DNA of 30,562 bases from Chitinophagaceae bacterium. GTDB lineage: Bacteria; Bacteroidota; Bacteroidia; Chitinophagales; Chitinophagaceae. A program made the position numbers and the translations under genes. Of the stretch, positions 24,210 through 30,562 are shown piece after piece. Where the stretch lies: the NCBI GenBank assembly GCA_021151685.1, contig JAGKWS010000043.1:1-30562 (forward strand), read 5' to 3'. The notes under the pieces were generated by a model that had not been told where the DNA came from, ran no database searches, and was given only the letters and a program-made list of their open reading frames with translations. Position 1 is the first letter of the stretch. Each line of letters begins with the position of its first letter.

Positions 24210-25979
24210 ATGCTCGACAGGAAGATTCTATTGACTACAGTATTGGCGGTATGTATGGCTGTCTCATTGTCTGCGCAGGAAAATAAAAAAAGTGGTAGTA
24301 CCGATGCAGCCAAAGAGGGAGAGGCTGCCAAACCAGCGGGGCCGCCAGCAGGGCTGCAGTGGGCCAACAGAGACATGACGTACCACGGGCAGGGTTACGA
24401 CATCATGGACTCTACGTACTACCCGAAATTCAGACAGAAACAATTAAAAAAATATCTGGACCATCAGGAGGCATTTCCCCCAAAACCACAAAACATGTGG
24501 GAAGTGGGCATAGGTGGCGGCACGTTTAATGTACTGGGCGATATACCCTCCCTGATGCTGTGGCAAAAAGGTGGTGGCGGCATTAACCTGAATGTGCGGA
24601 AGTCTATCGGGTATATGTTCTCTATGCGTTTGCAGTATATATATGGTGTGGGCAAAAATCTCGATCAGATGGCTACCACTACGTATGCGGCACCTTACAC
24701 AGGGTTTGGTTATGTACCACTACAGTTTGCTACCACCACACGCCTACCCGATGCCATATACCGCTCTACACGCACCGAGGCATCTGTCTTCAATATGGAC
24801 TTTATGCTAAATGCGGGCAACATCAGTTTTCACAGAGCGCGCAATAAGATGTCGGTATTCGGGTATGTGGGGTTGGGCATGCTGGGGTATAAAACCCGCG
24901 TAAACGCACTGGACAAGAATTATAATAACTACCAGTTTACCAGCATATCGGGCGGGCCTAACGCTACTGCAAAAGAGGTAAGAAAGGCGTTGCAGAAAGG
25001 CATGGATAAGTCTTGGGAGACAGAAGCAGAATCGAGCAATGGCTCCCGGATGATGGACAATAAGTCTCAGGCATTTGCCCCAAGTGTAGGTGCTGGTATA
25101 CAGTACAAAATAAACAAGCAGTACAATATACAGATAGAGAACCGGGTTATGTTTACCACAGACCCTTATCTTGATGGGACAAGATTTGGACCAATATTGG
25201 GCGGCGGTGCCAGTAGCGGCAAAAATGGTGATGCCATCAACTATTTTTCGTTTAGTGTAAACTATAACGTAAAGTACAAGAAGAGTGTGGAACCACTGTA
25301 CTGGATGAACCCGCTGGACCATGGCTACAACGAACTATCTTACCCAAGGCATATGATATTGCCTAACCCGGTACTGCCAGACAAGGACGAAGATGGAGTA
25401 ACTGACCAGTTTGACAAATGCCCCAAGACACCCGCTGGTGTAAAAGTAGACAGCCGTGGCTGCCCATTGGATTCGGACAATGATGGTGTGCCAGACTATC
25501 TGGACAAGCAAATAATAACCCCTACAGAGTGCTGGCCGGTAGATGCCGATGGTGTGGGTCACTGCCCTTGCCCTGATGGATGTAAAGACATAGTATCGAA
25601 CGATAAGGATAAAGACAAAGGCAAAAATCCATGCGGCAACATAGGTGCCTGCACGCTGATGTTCCCCGAAAACTCGAAGAAAATAAATAAGGGGATAGAA
25701 TTACAGCTTTCTACATTGGCAGCACAAATGCAAGCCTACCCTCGCTGCAAGGTGGTAATAACAGGTGGCGGCAGTGGCAGCAAAATAAAGGAGCAACGCT
25801 CTTGGGAACATGTAAATGCCATCATAGAGCATATGGGCGACAAATTCAGCATACCACGCGAAAGATTCATCTTTAAGTATGGTGATGCAGAAAATGAGAA
25901 CATAGTACTCTGCCGCCCTGCTGCGGTAGATGAGGATGGTGATGCGAATGTACCGCCACCCCACCCCGATATAAAATAG
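24210..25979 (+). CDS. Outer-membrane OmpA-like protein with thrombospondin type-3 repeats
   Basis: A 589-residue envelope protein. The start MLDRKILLTTVLAVCMAVSLSAQ gives a signal peptide of about 22 residues; an in-frame upstream start lies over the promoter and is rejected. The middle (about 95-375) is a beta-barrel-like domain with WEVGIGGGTFNVLGDIPS and NKMSVFGYVGLGMLGYKTRV. Then a thrombospondin type-3 calcium-binding segment: DKDEDGVTDQFDKCPKTPAG and DSDNDGVPDYLDKQ. The C-terminal 95 residues are OmpA-like in pattern (CTLMFPENSKKINKGIELQLSTLAAQMQAYPRCKVVI and later SIPRERFIFKYGD), but the GHTDxxG and LSxxRA motifs that hold peptidoglycan are replaced (GGGSGSKIKEQRSWEHV), so binding is doubtful. 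Six or so cysteines in the C-terminal half may pair. A strong hairpin follows. Confidence 0.8.
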   Translation: MLDRKILLTTVLAVCMAVSLSAQENKKSGSTDAAKEGEAAKPAGPPAGLQWANRDMTYHGQGYDIMDSTYYPKFRQKQLKKYLDHQEAFPPKPQNMWEVGIGGGTFNVLGDIPSLMLWQKGGGGINLNVRKSIGYMFSMRLQYIYGVGKNLDQMATTTYAAPYTGFGYVPLQFATTTRLPDAIYRSTRTEASVFNMDFMLNAGNISFHRARNKMSVFGYVGLGMLGYKTRVNALDKNYNNYQFTSISGGPNATAKEVRKALQKGMDKSWETEAESSNGSRMMDNKSQAFAPSVGAGIQYKINKQYNIQIENRVMFTTDPYLDGTRFGPILGGGASSGKNGDAINYFSFSVNYNVKYKKSVEPLYWMNPLDHGYNELSYPRHMILPNPVLPDKDEDGVTDQFDKCPKTPAGVKVDSRGCPLDSDNDGVPDYLDKQIITPTECWPVDADGVGHCPCPDGCKDIVSNDKDKDKGKNPCGNIGACTLMFPENSKKINKGIELQLSTLAAQMQAYPRCKVVITGGGSGSKIKEQRSWEHVNAIIEHMGDKFSIPRERFIFKYGDAENENIVLCRPAAVDEDGDANVPPPHPDIK

Positions 25980-25991
25980 TGAATGACTACC

Positions 25992-26038
25992 AATAACAGA
26001 AGTGCCGGTGAATTATCCTCACCGGCACTTCTGTTATT
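25992..26038. terminator. Strong 20-bp hairpin terminator
   Basis: Two perfectly complementary 20-base arms (25992-26011 and 26019-26038) enclose a 7-base loop, 12 bases after the stop of the TSP3/OmpA-like gene. GC-rich near the loop and A/T-rich at the base. No real T-run follows. It may act in both directions, infC being convergent further right. Confidence 0.82.
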
Positions 26039-26086
26039 ACAGGTATGTTACTGTAACCAAAGAGTGTACTACGAACCAAGATGGGC

Positions 26087-26112
26087 AAAAAAAAGCCAGC
26101 CTGAGAACAGGC
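26087..26112 (-). terminator. Possible terminator downstream of infC
   Basis: On the minus strand a 5-bp GC stem (GCCTG / CAGGC) with a 4-base loop is followed, after TGGC, by eight T (26094-26087). It lies about 155 bases after the infC stop. The short stem and spacer make it tentative. Confidence 0.4.
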
Positions 26113-26267
26113 CAGCCCCTATAAACCCTATCACCATGAAAACTTCTTATATCTATAGTAGATGAATTCTGAAATTGTTATACAAAGATAATAACTGACA
26201 GTTTAACCACAAATTTTTTGATGAAATTCGCTTATAGAAATAAAGTATTTTCATCTACCACCAGCCA

Positions 26268-26825
26268 TTACTTCTTTTTCTTAGGCGAGAACATAGCCAG
26301 CATTCTGCGTCCTTCCATTTTAGGCATAGACTCCAGTACTCCATATTCCGACATACGTTCTGCAAACTTCAGCAATAACAACTCTCCACGCTCTTGAAAC
26401 ATAATAGCACGGCCTTTGAACTGTACATAACACTTCACCTTGTTACCATCTTGTAAAAACTTCTCGGCATGTTTGGCCTTAAAGTCAAAGTCGTGATCGT
26501 CGGTATTGGGTGTAAAACGTATTTCTTTCAGTTCTGTTGCTTTCGCCTTGGCTTTTTGCTCCTTTTCTTTCTTTTTCTTTTCGTAAAGGAACTTTTTGTA
26601 GTCAATCAGGCGACAAACGGGAGGTACCGCATTGGGCGAAATTTCTACCAGATCTACTTCTTTAGCCTGCGCCATTTTAATGGCCTCTGCTATCGGGTAT
26701 ACACCTGGTTCCATATCATCGCCTACAACACGTACTTCGGCTGCAGTAATCTCATTGTTCAGCCTATGTTCGTTCTGTGGTACACGCGGCCTGAAAAAAG
26801 GTTTTGGCTTTGGTCTTTTCTGCAT
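26268..26825 (-). CDS. infC: Translation initiation factor IF-3
   Basis: A 185-residue cytoplasmic factor that keeps ribosomal subunits apart and checks start codon and initiator tRNA. The N-domain has NEHRLNNEITAAEVRVVGDDMEPGVYPIAEAIKMAQAKEVDLVEISPNAVPPVCRLIDYKKFLYEKKKKEKEQK (18-90 or so), with the PPVCRLIDYKKFLYE signature and a Lys-rich linker; the C-domain has LKEIRFTPNTDDHDF and VKCYVQFKGRAIMFQERG. The start is a plain ATG, with no rare AUU start as in Escherichia coli. It lies 91 bases after thrS with its own -7 element. rpmI and rplT, which commonly follow infC, are absent. Confidence 0.96.
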   Translation of the reverse strand: MQKRPKPKPFFRPRVPQNEHRLNNEITAAEVRVVGDDMEPGVYPIAEAIKMAQAKEVDLVEISPNAVPPVCRLIDYKKFLYEKKKKEKEQKAKAKATELKEIRFTPNTDDHDFDFKAKHAEKFLQDGNKVKCYVQFKGRAIMFQERGELLLLKFAERMSEYGVLESMPKMEGRRMLAMFSPKKKK

Positions 26826-26848
26826 TAACAGTATTTATGGTTATCAGA

Positions 26849-26856
26849 CAAAATTA
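26849..26856 (-). promoter_or_regulatory. -7 promoter element for infC
   Basis: On the minus strand TAATTTTG matches TAnnTTTG, 23 bases before the infC ATG, within the 91-base thrS-infC gap. It suggests infC can be transcribed apart from thrS. Confidence 0.5.
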
Positions 26857-26916
26857 TACATATTTGTTGGTAAACAGGAATAGCACTCCTATTTTTTTCC
26901 AATTTAACCAACCGTT

Positions 26917-28863
26917 TTATTTTCTCTTTCCTTTTAGTTGTTCGGTTACTATTGCTTTAATATCAGTGCAAAATTGTTCTATTGTTACAGCACCTTTATC
27001 CCCCTCGCCATGCTTACGTACAGACACCATTCCTTCTGCAGCTTCCTTCTCACCTACTATCAGCATGTAAGGAGTCTTCATCAGCTCGGTATCTCGAATT
27101 TTGCGACCAATTTTCTCGCTGCGTTCATCCAACTCGCACCGTATATCGGCCGCCTTCAGTGCAGCAGCTACAGTGTGTGCATACTCGCTATATTTATCGC
27201 TGATGGGTAGAACCATTACCTGCAATGGAGTGAGCCATAACGGCAAGTTGCCACCACAATGCTCTAGCAGTACGGCTATAAAACGCTCCATGCTACCAAA
27301 AGGTGCACGGTGTATCATTACCGGGCGTTTGCGTGTGTTATCAACATCTACATACTCCAGCTCGAAACGCTCTGGCAGGTTATAATCTACCTGTATGGTA
27401 CCCAATTGCCATTTGCGACCTATGGCATCGCGTACCATAAAGTCCAACTTGGGGCCATAGAAAGCCGCTTCGCCATATTCGGTTACTGTTTTCAAGCCTT
27501 TTTCTGCAGCCGCATCTATTATAGCTTGTTCTGCAATAGCCCAATTTTCGTCGCTGCCTATGTATTTACTGCGGTCTTCCTGATCGCGCAGAGAAATCTG
27601 AGCAGTGTATTCGGTAAAACCCAAAGACTCGAATACATACAAAACAAGGTCTATTACCTTCTTGAATTCTTCCAGCACCTGTTCAGGCATACAGAAAAGG
27701 TGGGCATCGTCCTGAGTGAATCCGCGCACGCGTGTTAGTCCATGTAACTCGCCACGCTGCTCGTATCGGTACACAGTTCCAAACTCCGCAAGGCGCAGTG
27801 GCAGATCTTTATAAGAGCGAGGAGATGATTTGTATATCTCGCAATGGTGCGGACAGTTCATTGGCTTCAGCATGAACTCCTCTCCTTCCTGCGGGGTAGT
27901 AATGGGGCGGAAACTATCCTTACCATATTTCTCCCAGTGGCCCGATGTTACATACAACTGCTTGCTACCAATGTGCGGTGTCATTACCGGCAGGTAACCT
28001 GTCTCTATCTGTGCACGCTGTAAGAACTGTTGTAAACGCTCGCGCAACATGGCACCCTTGGGCAACCACATAGGCAAGCCGCTACCTACTTTTTCAGAAA
28101 AAGTAAATAACTCCAATTCCTTACCCAGCTTGCGGTGGTCGCGCTTCTTAGCTTCTTCAAGCAATACAAGATACTCGTCCAACTCTTTTTGAGAAGGGAA
28201 GGTGATACCGTATATGCGGGTGAGCATCTTGTTCTTCTCATTGCCACGCCAATAGGCACCGGCAATATTGGTCAATTTCACAGCCTTTATGGTGCCAGTA
28301 GCGGGAATGTGTGGCCCACGACACAAGTCTGTAAAGTTGCCCTGTGTGTAGAAAGTAATACTGCCATCTTCAAGCCCTTCCAGCAACTCCAACTTGTACT
28401 GATCGCCCTTTTCTTTAAAGTATGCAATAGCTTTGTCTTTAGGAACAGACTCGCGCACATAAGTACTATTGGCTTTTGCCAATTCCTTCATTTTATCTTC
28501 AATGGCTTTCAAATCCTCTTCACCAATGGTCTTGTCACCAAGGTCAATGTCGTAATAAAAACCACTCTCGATAGATGGGCCGATACCGAATTTCGTACCA
28601 GGATAGAGTGCTTCCAAAGCCTCTGCCATAAGGTGAGCGGATGAGTGCCAAAATGTAGATTTTGCACCATCATCGCCCCACGTAAGCAGGCGCAAAGACG
28701 AATCGCTGTTTATAGGACGTGAAGAGTCCCATATTTCACCATTTACCTCAGCGGCCATCACTTTGCGTGCAAGGCCTTCGCTGATACTTTTTGCTACTTC
28801 GGCCGAAGTAGTACCCGCGGCATACTCTCTTACAGAGCCATCGGGAAGTGTAATTTTTATCAT
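26917..28863 (-). CDS. thrS: Threonine-tRNA ligase
   Basis: A 648-residue class II synthetase charging tRNA-Thr. Order: TGS domain (1-61), editing domain with HSSAH (His73, His77) and CRGPH (Cys181, His185), so serine-mischarged tRNA can be cleared, catalytic domain, and anticodon-binding domain (about 540-645, with PLWLTPLQVMVLPISDKY). The zinc ligands that select threonine are Cys337 (MNCPHH), His388 (DDAHLF) and His518 (MIHRAPFGSMERF). Motif 2 is FGTVYRYEQRGELHGLTRVRGFTQDD. Length and motifs are normal. A -7 element 47 bases upstream and a leader hairpin directly before the ATG are described separately. Confidence 0.98.
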   Translation of the reverse strand: MIKITLPDGSVREYAAGTTSAEVAKSISEGLARKVMAAEVNGEIWDSSRPINSDSSLRLLTWGDDGAKSTFWHSSAHLMAEALEALYPGTKFGIGPSIESGFYYDIDLGDKTIGEEDLKAIEDKMKELAKANSTYVRESVPKDKAIAYFKEKGDQYKLELLEGLEDGSITFYTQGNFTDLCRGPHIPATGTIKAVKLTNIAGAYWRGNEKNKMLTRIYGITFPSQKELDEYLVLLEEAKKRDHRKLGKELELFTFSEKVGSGLPMWLPKGAMLRERLQQFLQRAQIETGYLPVMTPHIGSKQLYVTSGHWEKYGKDSFRPITTPQEGEEFMLKPMNCPHHCEIYKSSPRSYKDLPLRLAEFGTVYRYEQRGELHGLTRVRGFTQDDAHLFCMPEQVLEEFKKVIDLVLYVFESLGFTEYTAQISLRDQEDRSKYIGSDENWAIAEQAIIDAAAEKGLKTVTEYGEAAFYGPKLDFMVRDAIGRKWQLGTIQVDYNLPERFELEYVDVDNTRKRPVMIHRAPFGSMERFIAVLLEHCGGNLPLWLTPLQVMVLPISDKYSEYAHTVAAALKAADIRCELDERSEKIGRKIRDTELMKTPYMLIVGEKEAAEGMVSVRKHGEGDKGAVTIEQFCTDIKAIVTEQLKGKRK

Positions 28864-28878
28864 AAATAGAATAATTAA

Positions 28879-28904
28879 CGGCAGAACCTACAAACGTTTT
28901 GCCG
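28879..28904 (-). promoter_or_regulatory. thrS leader hairpin, possible operator
   Basis: On the minus strand CGGCAAAAC (28904-28896) and GTTCTGCCG (28887-28879) pair at 8 of 9 positions around the 8-base loop GTTTGTAG. It sits at or near the predicted 5' end of the thrS mRNA, with 15 bases between it and the ATG. The loop contains UUGUA, which matches U33 to A37 of a tRNA-Thr with a UGU anticodon. Confidence 0.45.
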
Positions 28905-28909
28905 GATTT

Positions 28910-28917
28910 CAAATGTA
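28910..28917 (-). promoter_or_regulatory. -7 promoter element for thrS
   Basis: On the minus strand TACATTTG matches TAnnTTTG. Transcription would begin around 28903-28905, right at the leader hairpin. Confidence 0.55.
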
Positions 28918-29031
28918 ATAAGTATTGAGTAAAGCACCATAAAATGCCACACTGCTGTAATGATTTCTTTTACAATTTACTTAGTAAAGACTTATAGTTT
29001 AAAGTGTCTTCCTCAGAGACGAGAATATCAG

Positions 29032-30069
29032 TTACTGCCTATTAAACTCTACCCGCCGGTTATTGGCTTTACCCTCGGGTGTAGCATTAGAATCTATAGG
29101 TTTTGAAGAACCAAAGCCATTTATGGTAAGCCTGTTGGCAGCTATACCCATGGCCACCAATTTCTTCTTTACCGCATCAGCCCTTTCCTTCGATAGTTTC
29201 ATGTTGGCAGCAGCATCTCCATCACTATCTGTATGGCCAATAATTTCCAGTTTTATTGAGGGATTCTTTTTCAGAAAACATGCCAGTTTACTCACAAAAG
29301 CCAAACTTGCATGCCGAACAACCGATTTATTTACATCAAACAATATTTCGTGAGTAGTGAATTTCTTGTCGGAGAGCAATGTTTCTATTGGGAGCGTCTC
29401 AGGCCCCTTAGCGATGCGGATGTGGCGGATTTTAACCGCACCTTTGGGAACAATGAAAATATGGCAATCTTTGATACTGAACCCTTTCAAAAAAGACACA
29501 AGTGTATCATCGACGTAATATTTAGTACTTTGTTTGTGATGAGAGATAGCCAGATGGTGCCATAAAGTCCGGTCGAAACCAGAAATATTTGTTTTCTTTT
29601 GGGCTACCGCCCCATACTTTTCATGGGCCATACCACACACGAAATGTCCCTTACCATCTAATGAATCATATATACCGGGACGGTCCACATCGTTGGTAAG
29701 GAGGCAGGCAATACTAGAGTTGTAATACTCGAGCAGAACCTCAATCTCTATTGTAAAACTGTCATTGAGGTCATACTTCGGAAAAGGTTCCAACACAGGT
29801 CTTCCATTGCGCACAATTTTCAGGTACATTCCATCCTTGTCTTTTTCCACCTGAAACATAGTATACGCATAGCGCAAATCGTAACTGTCTGTCCCCATTA
29901 CCTGCAACTTCGACGGGAAAGCCCCCACGGTATCTTCGCCAAAATCTTCGTAATACAAGACAACCTCCCGTTGTTTGAATTCATTAGACAATGTATCTCG
30001 TTGGTGCACCTGTGCACATATCATAAAGGGCACTAAGAGGCATATTAAGACAAAATGTAGAATTTTCAT
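29032..30069 (-). CDS. LamG-like/OmpA fusion envelope protein
   Basis: A 345-residue protein. Residues 1-19 are a signal peptide (ending ICA before Gln20). Residues about 38-225 resemble a concanavalin/LamG-like jelly roll: VLYYEDFGEDTVGAFPSKLQV near the start and DRTLWHHLAISHHKQSTKYYVDDTLV further on, a typical LamG strand pair. The C-terminal 105 residues are an intact OmpA peptidoglycan-binding domain: ILFDVNKSVVRHAS, IIGHTDSDGDAAANMKLSKERADAV with Asp281 and Arg296 (the diaminopimelate-contact pair, 15 apart as in characterised OmpA domains), and NRRVEF near the end. It likely anchors a carbohydrate- or protein-binding module to the wall. The gene stands alone. Confidence 0.85.
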   Translation of the reverse strand: MKILHFVLICLLVPFMICAQVHQRDTLSNEFKQREVVLYYEDFGEDTVGAFPSKLQVMGTDSYDLRYAYTMFQVEKDKDGMYLKIVRNGRPVLEPFPKYDLNDSFTIEIEVLLEYYNSSIACLLTNDVDRPGIYDSLDGKGHFVCGMAHEKYGAVAQKKTNISGFDRTLWHHLAISHHKQSTKYYVDDTLVSFLKGFSIKDCHIFIVPKGAVKIRHIRIAKGPETLPIETLLSDKKFTTHEILFDVNKSVVRHASLAFVSKLACFLKKNPSIKLEIIGHTDSDGDAAANMKLSKERADAVKKKLVAMGIAANRLTINGFGSSKPIDSNATPEGKANNRRVEFNRQ

Positions 30070-30471
30070 GTTGGTACTGTTTCACTGAAATAAACACTAT
30101 ACGCATATGATTTCGTGAGTCGGCTACAAAAAAACTACAACAATTTCGACAGATGTGGAATTGTGGAGCACAGATATAGATTCTGAAAATAATATAAAAT
30201 TGGAGAAAAGCAAAAATTATTCAGCAATCGAATAATCAAGAACAGACTTGGTAATGTGAAAATTGATCACTCAAAAATACTTGTCGTTAAAAATAAACTA
30301 TATGCCCATCGTAAAAAACACACTTTTATATGGCACAGAATTTTCGCTTGATTCTGAATTTGGCAGCTACGTGCTACCCTATCATGGCCCGTGCCGTTAT
30401 GGCACATTACCACAGCTTCAATACTGGCAAAAAAAAAGCGTCTCACATTTCTGTGAGACGCTTAAATGAAT
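30070..30471. other. 402-base intergenic region between the OmpA fusion gene and the rRNA operon
   Basis: A/T-rich, with no convincing gene. It contains the 5S rRNA terminator at 30429-30463. No clear -7 element for the OmpA fusion gene was found. Confidence 0.5.
30429..30463 (-). terminator. Intrinsic terminator of the rRNA operon
   Basis: On the minus strand a perfect 12-bp stem (30463-30452 with 30447-30436), a GAAA tetraloop and a run of T continuing from the end of the stem (to 30429) lie about 8 bases after the end of the 5S gene. Confidence 0.93.

Positions 30472-30562
<91 letters not shown>

Noticed and set aside
30263..30469. 68-residue plus-strand frame beside the rRNA operon
   Set aside because: It ends inside the 5S terminator hairpin and has no promoter or family features.

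Overview
The window looks like chromosomal DNA of a Bacteroidota bacterium, most plausibly of the Chitinophagaceae/Chitinophagales type. Sequence evidence: a type IX secretion C-terminal sorting domain, a TonB-dependent receptor coupled to a DUF4249-type lipoprotein, a YtxJ-type (bacillithiol) redox protein, near absence of Shine-Dalgarno sequences, and at least nine copies of the Bacteroidota -7 promoter element TAnnTTTG placed just upstream of start codons. No transposase, integrase, phage module, CRISPR array or tRNA was seen. The taxonomic call is an inference from gene content.

Layout. 1-3159 (minus): two tandem paralogous surface proteins with YadA-type head repeats; the complete one ends in a peptidase S74 intramolecular chaperone and a coiled coil, the other runs off the left edge. 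3560-5323 (plus): an exported PLP-dependent class V aminotransferase-fold lipoprotein and a small DUF4177-like secreted protein. 5335-8396 (minus): tsaE, then dedA, an MFS transporter and ribH, the last three probably one transcript. 8544-10868 (plus): a large secreted zinc metalloprotease with a type IX sorting tail. 10942-11280 (minus): a small two-helix membrane protein. 11543-14742 (plus): TonB receptor plus lipoprotein. 14879-16219 (plus): MATE exporter, whose stop codon interlocks with that of ytxJ on the other strand. 16216-19236 (minus): ytxJ, a methyltransferase, a Cys/Lys-rich secreted mini-protein, a phosphatidylserine decarboxylase and an outer-membrane barrel. 19414-21535 (plus): paaA-paaB-paaC, the oxygenase core of phenylacetyl-CoA epoxidase, closed by an intrinsic terminator. 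21706-23043 (plus): polytopic GT-C-like membrane protein, tail-to-tail with a long-chain polyprenyl diphosphate synthase (minus). 24210-25979 (plus): OmpA-like protein with calcium-binding thrombospondin type-3 repeats. 26268-28863 (minus): infC and thrS. 29032-30069 (minus): LamG-like/OmpA fusion. 30472-end (minus): 3' part of a 5S rRNA gene, so an rRNA operon lies to the right.

The window is mainly housekeeping and cell-envelope genes rather than a defence or mobile island. The observations most worth a second look are the tandem YadA-head/S74 pair, a thrS leader hairpin whose loop resembles a tRNA-Thr anticodon loop, a secreted mini-protein built from two 15-residue CC-x6-C repeats, a repeated GCAATAT element ahead of the TonB receptor with an orphan antisense terminator beside it, a -7 promoter element embedded in a perfect hairpin at the ytxJ start, paaABC without paaDE, and thrS-infC without rpmI-rplT. 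I did not find a clear novel multi-gene system.
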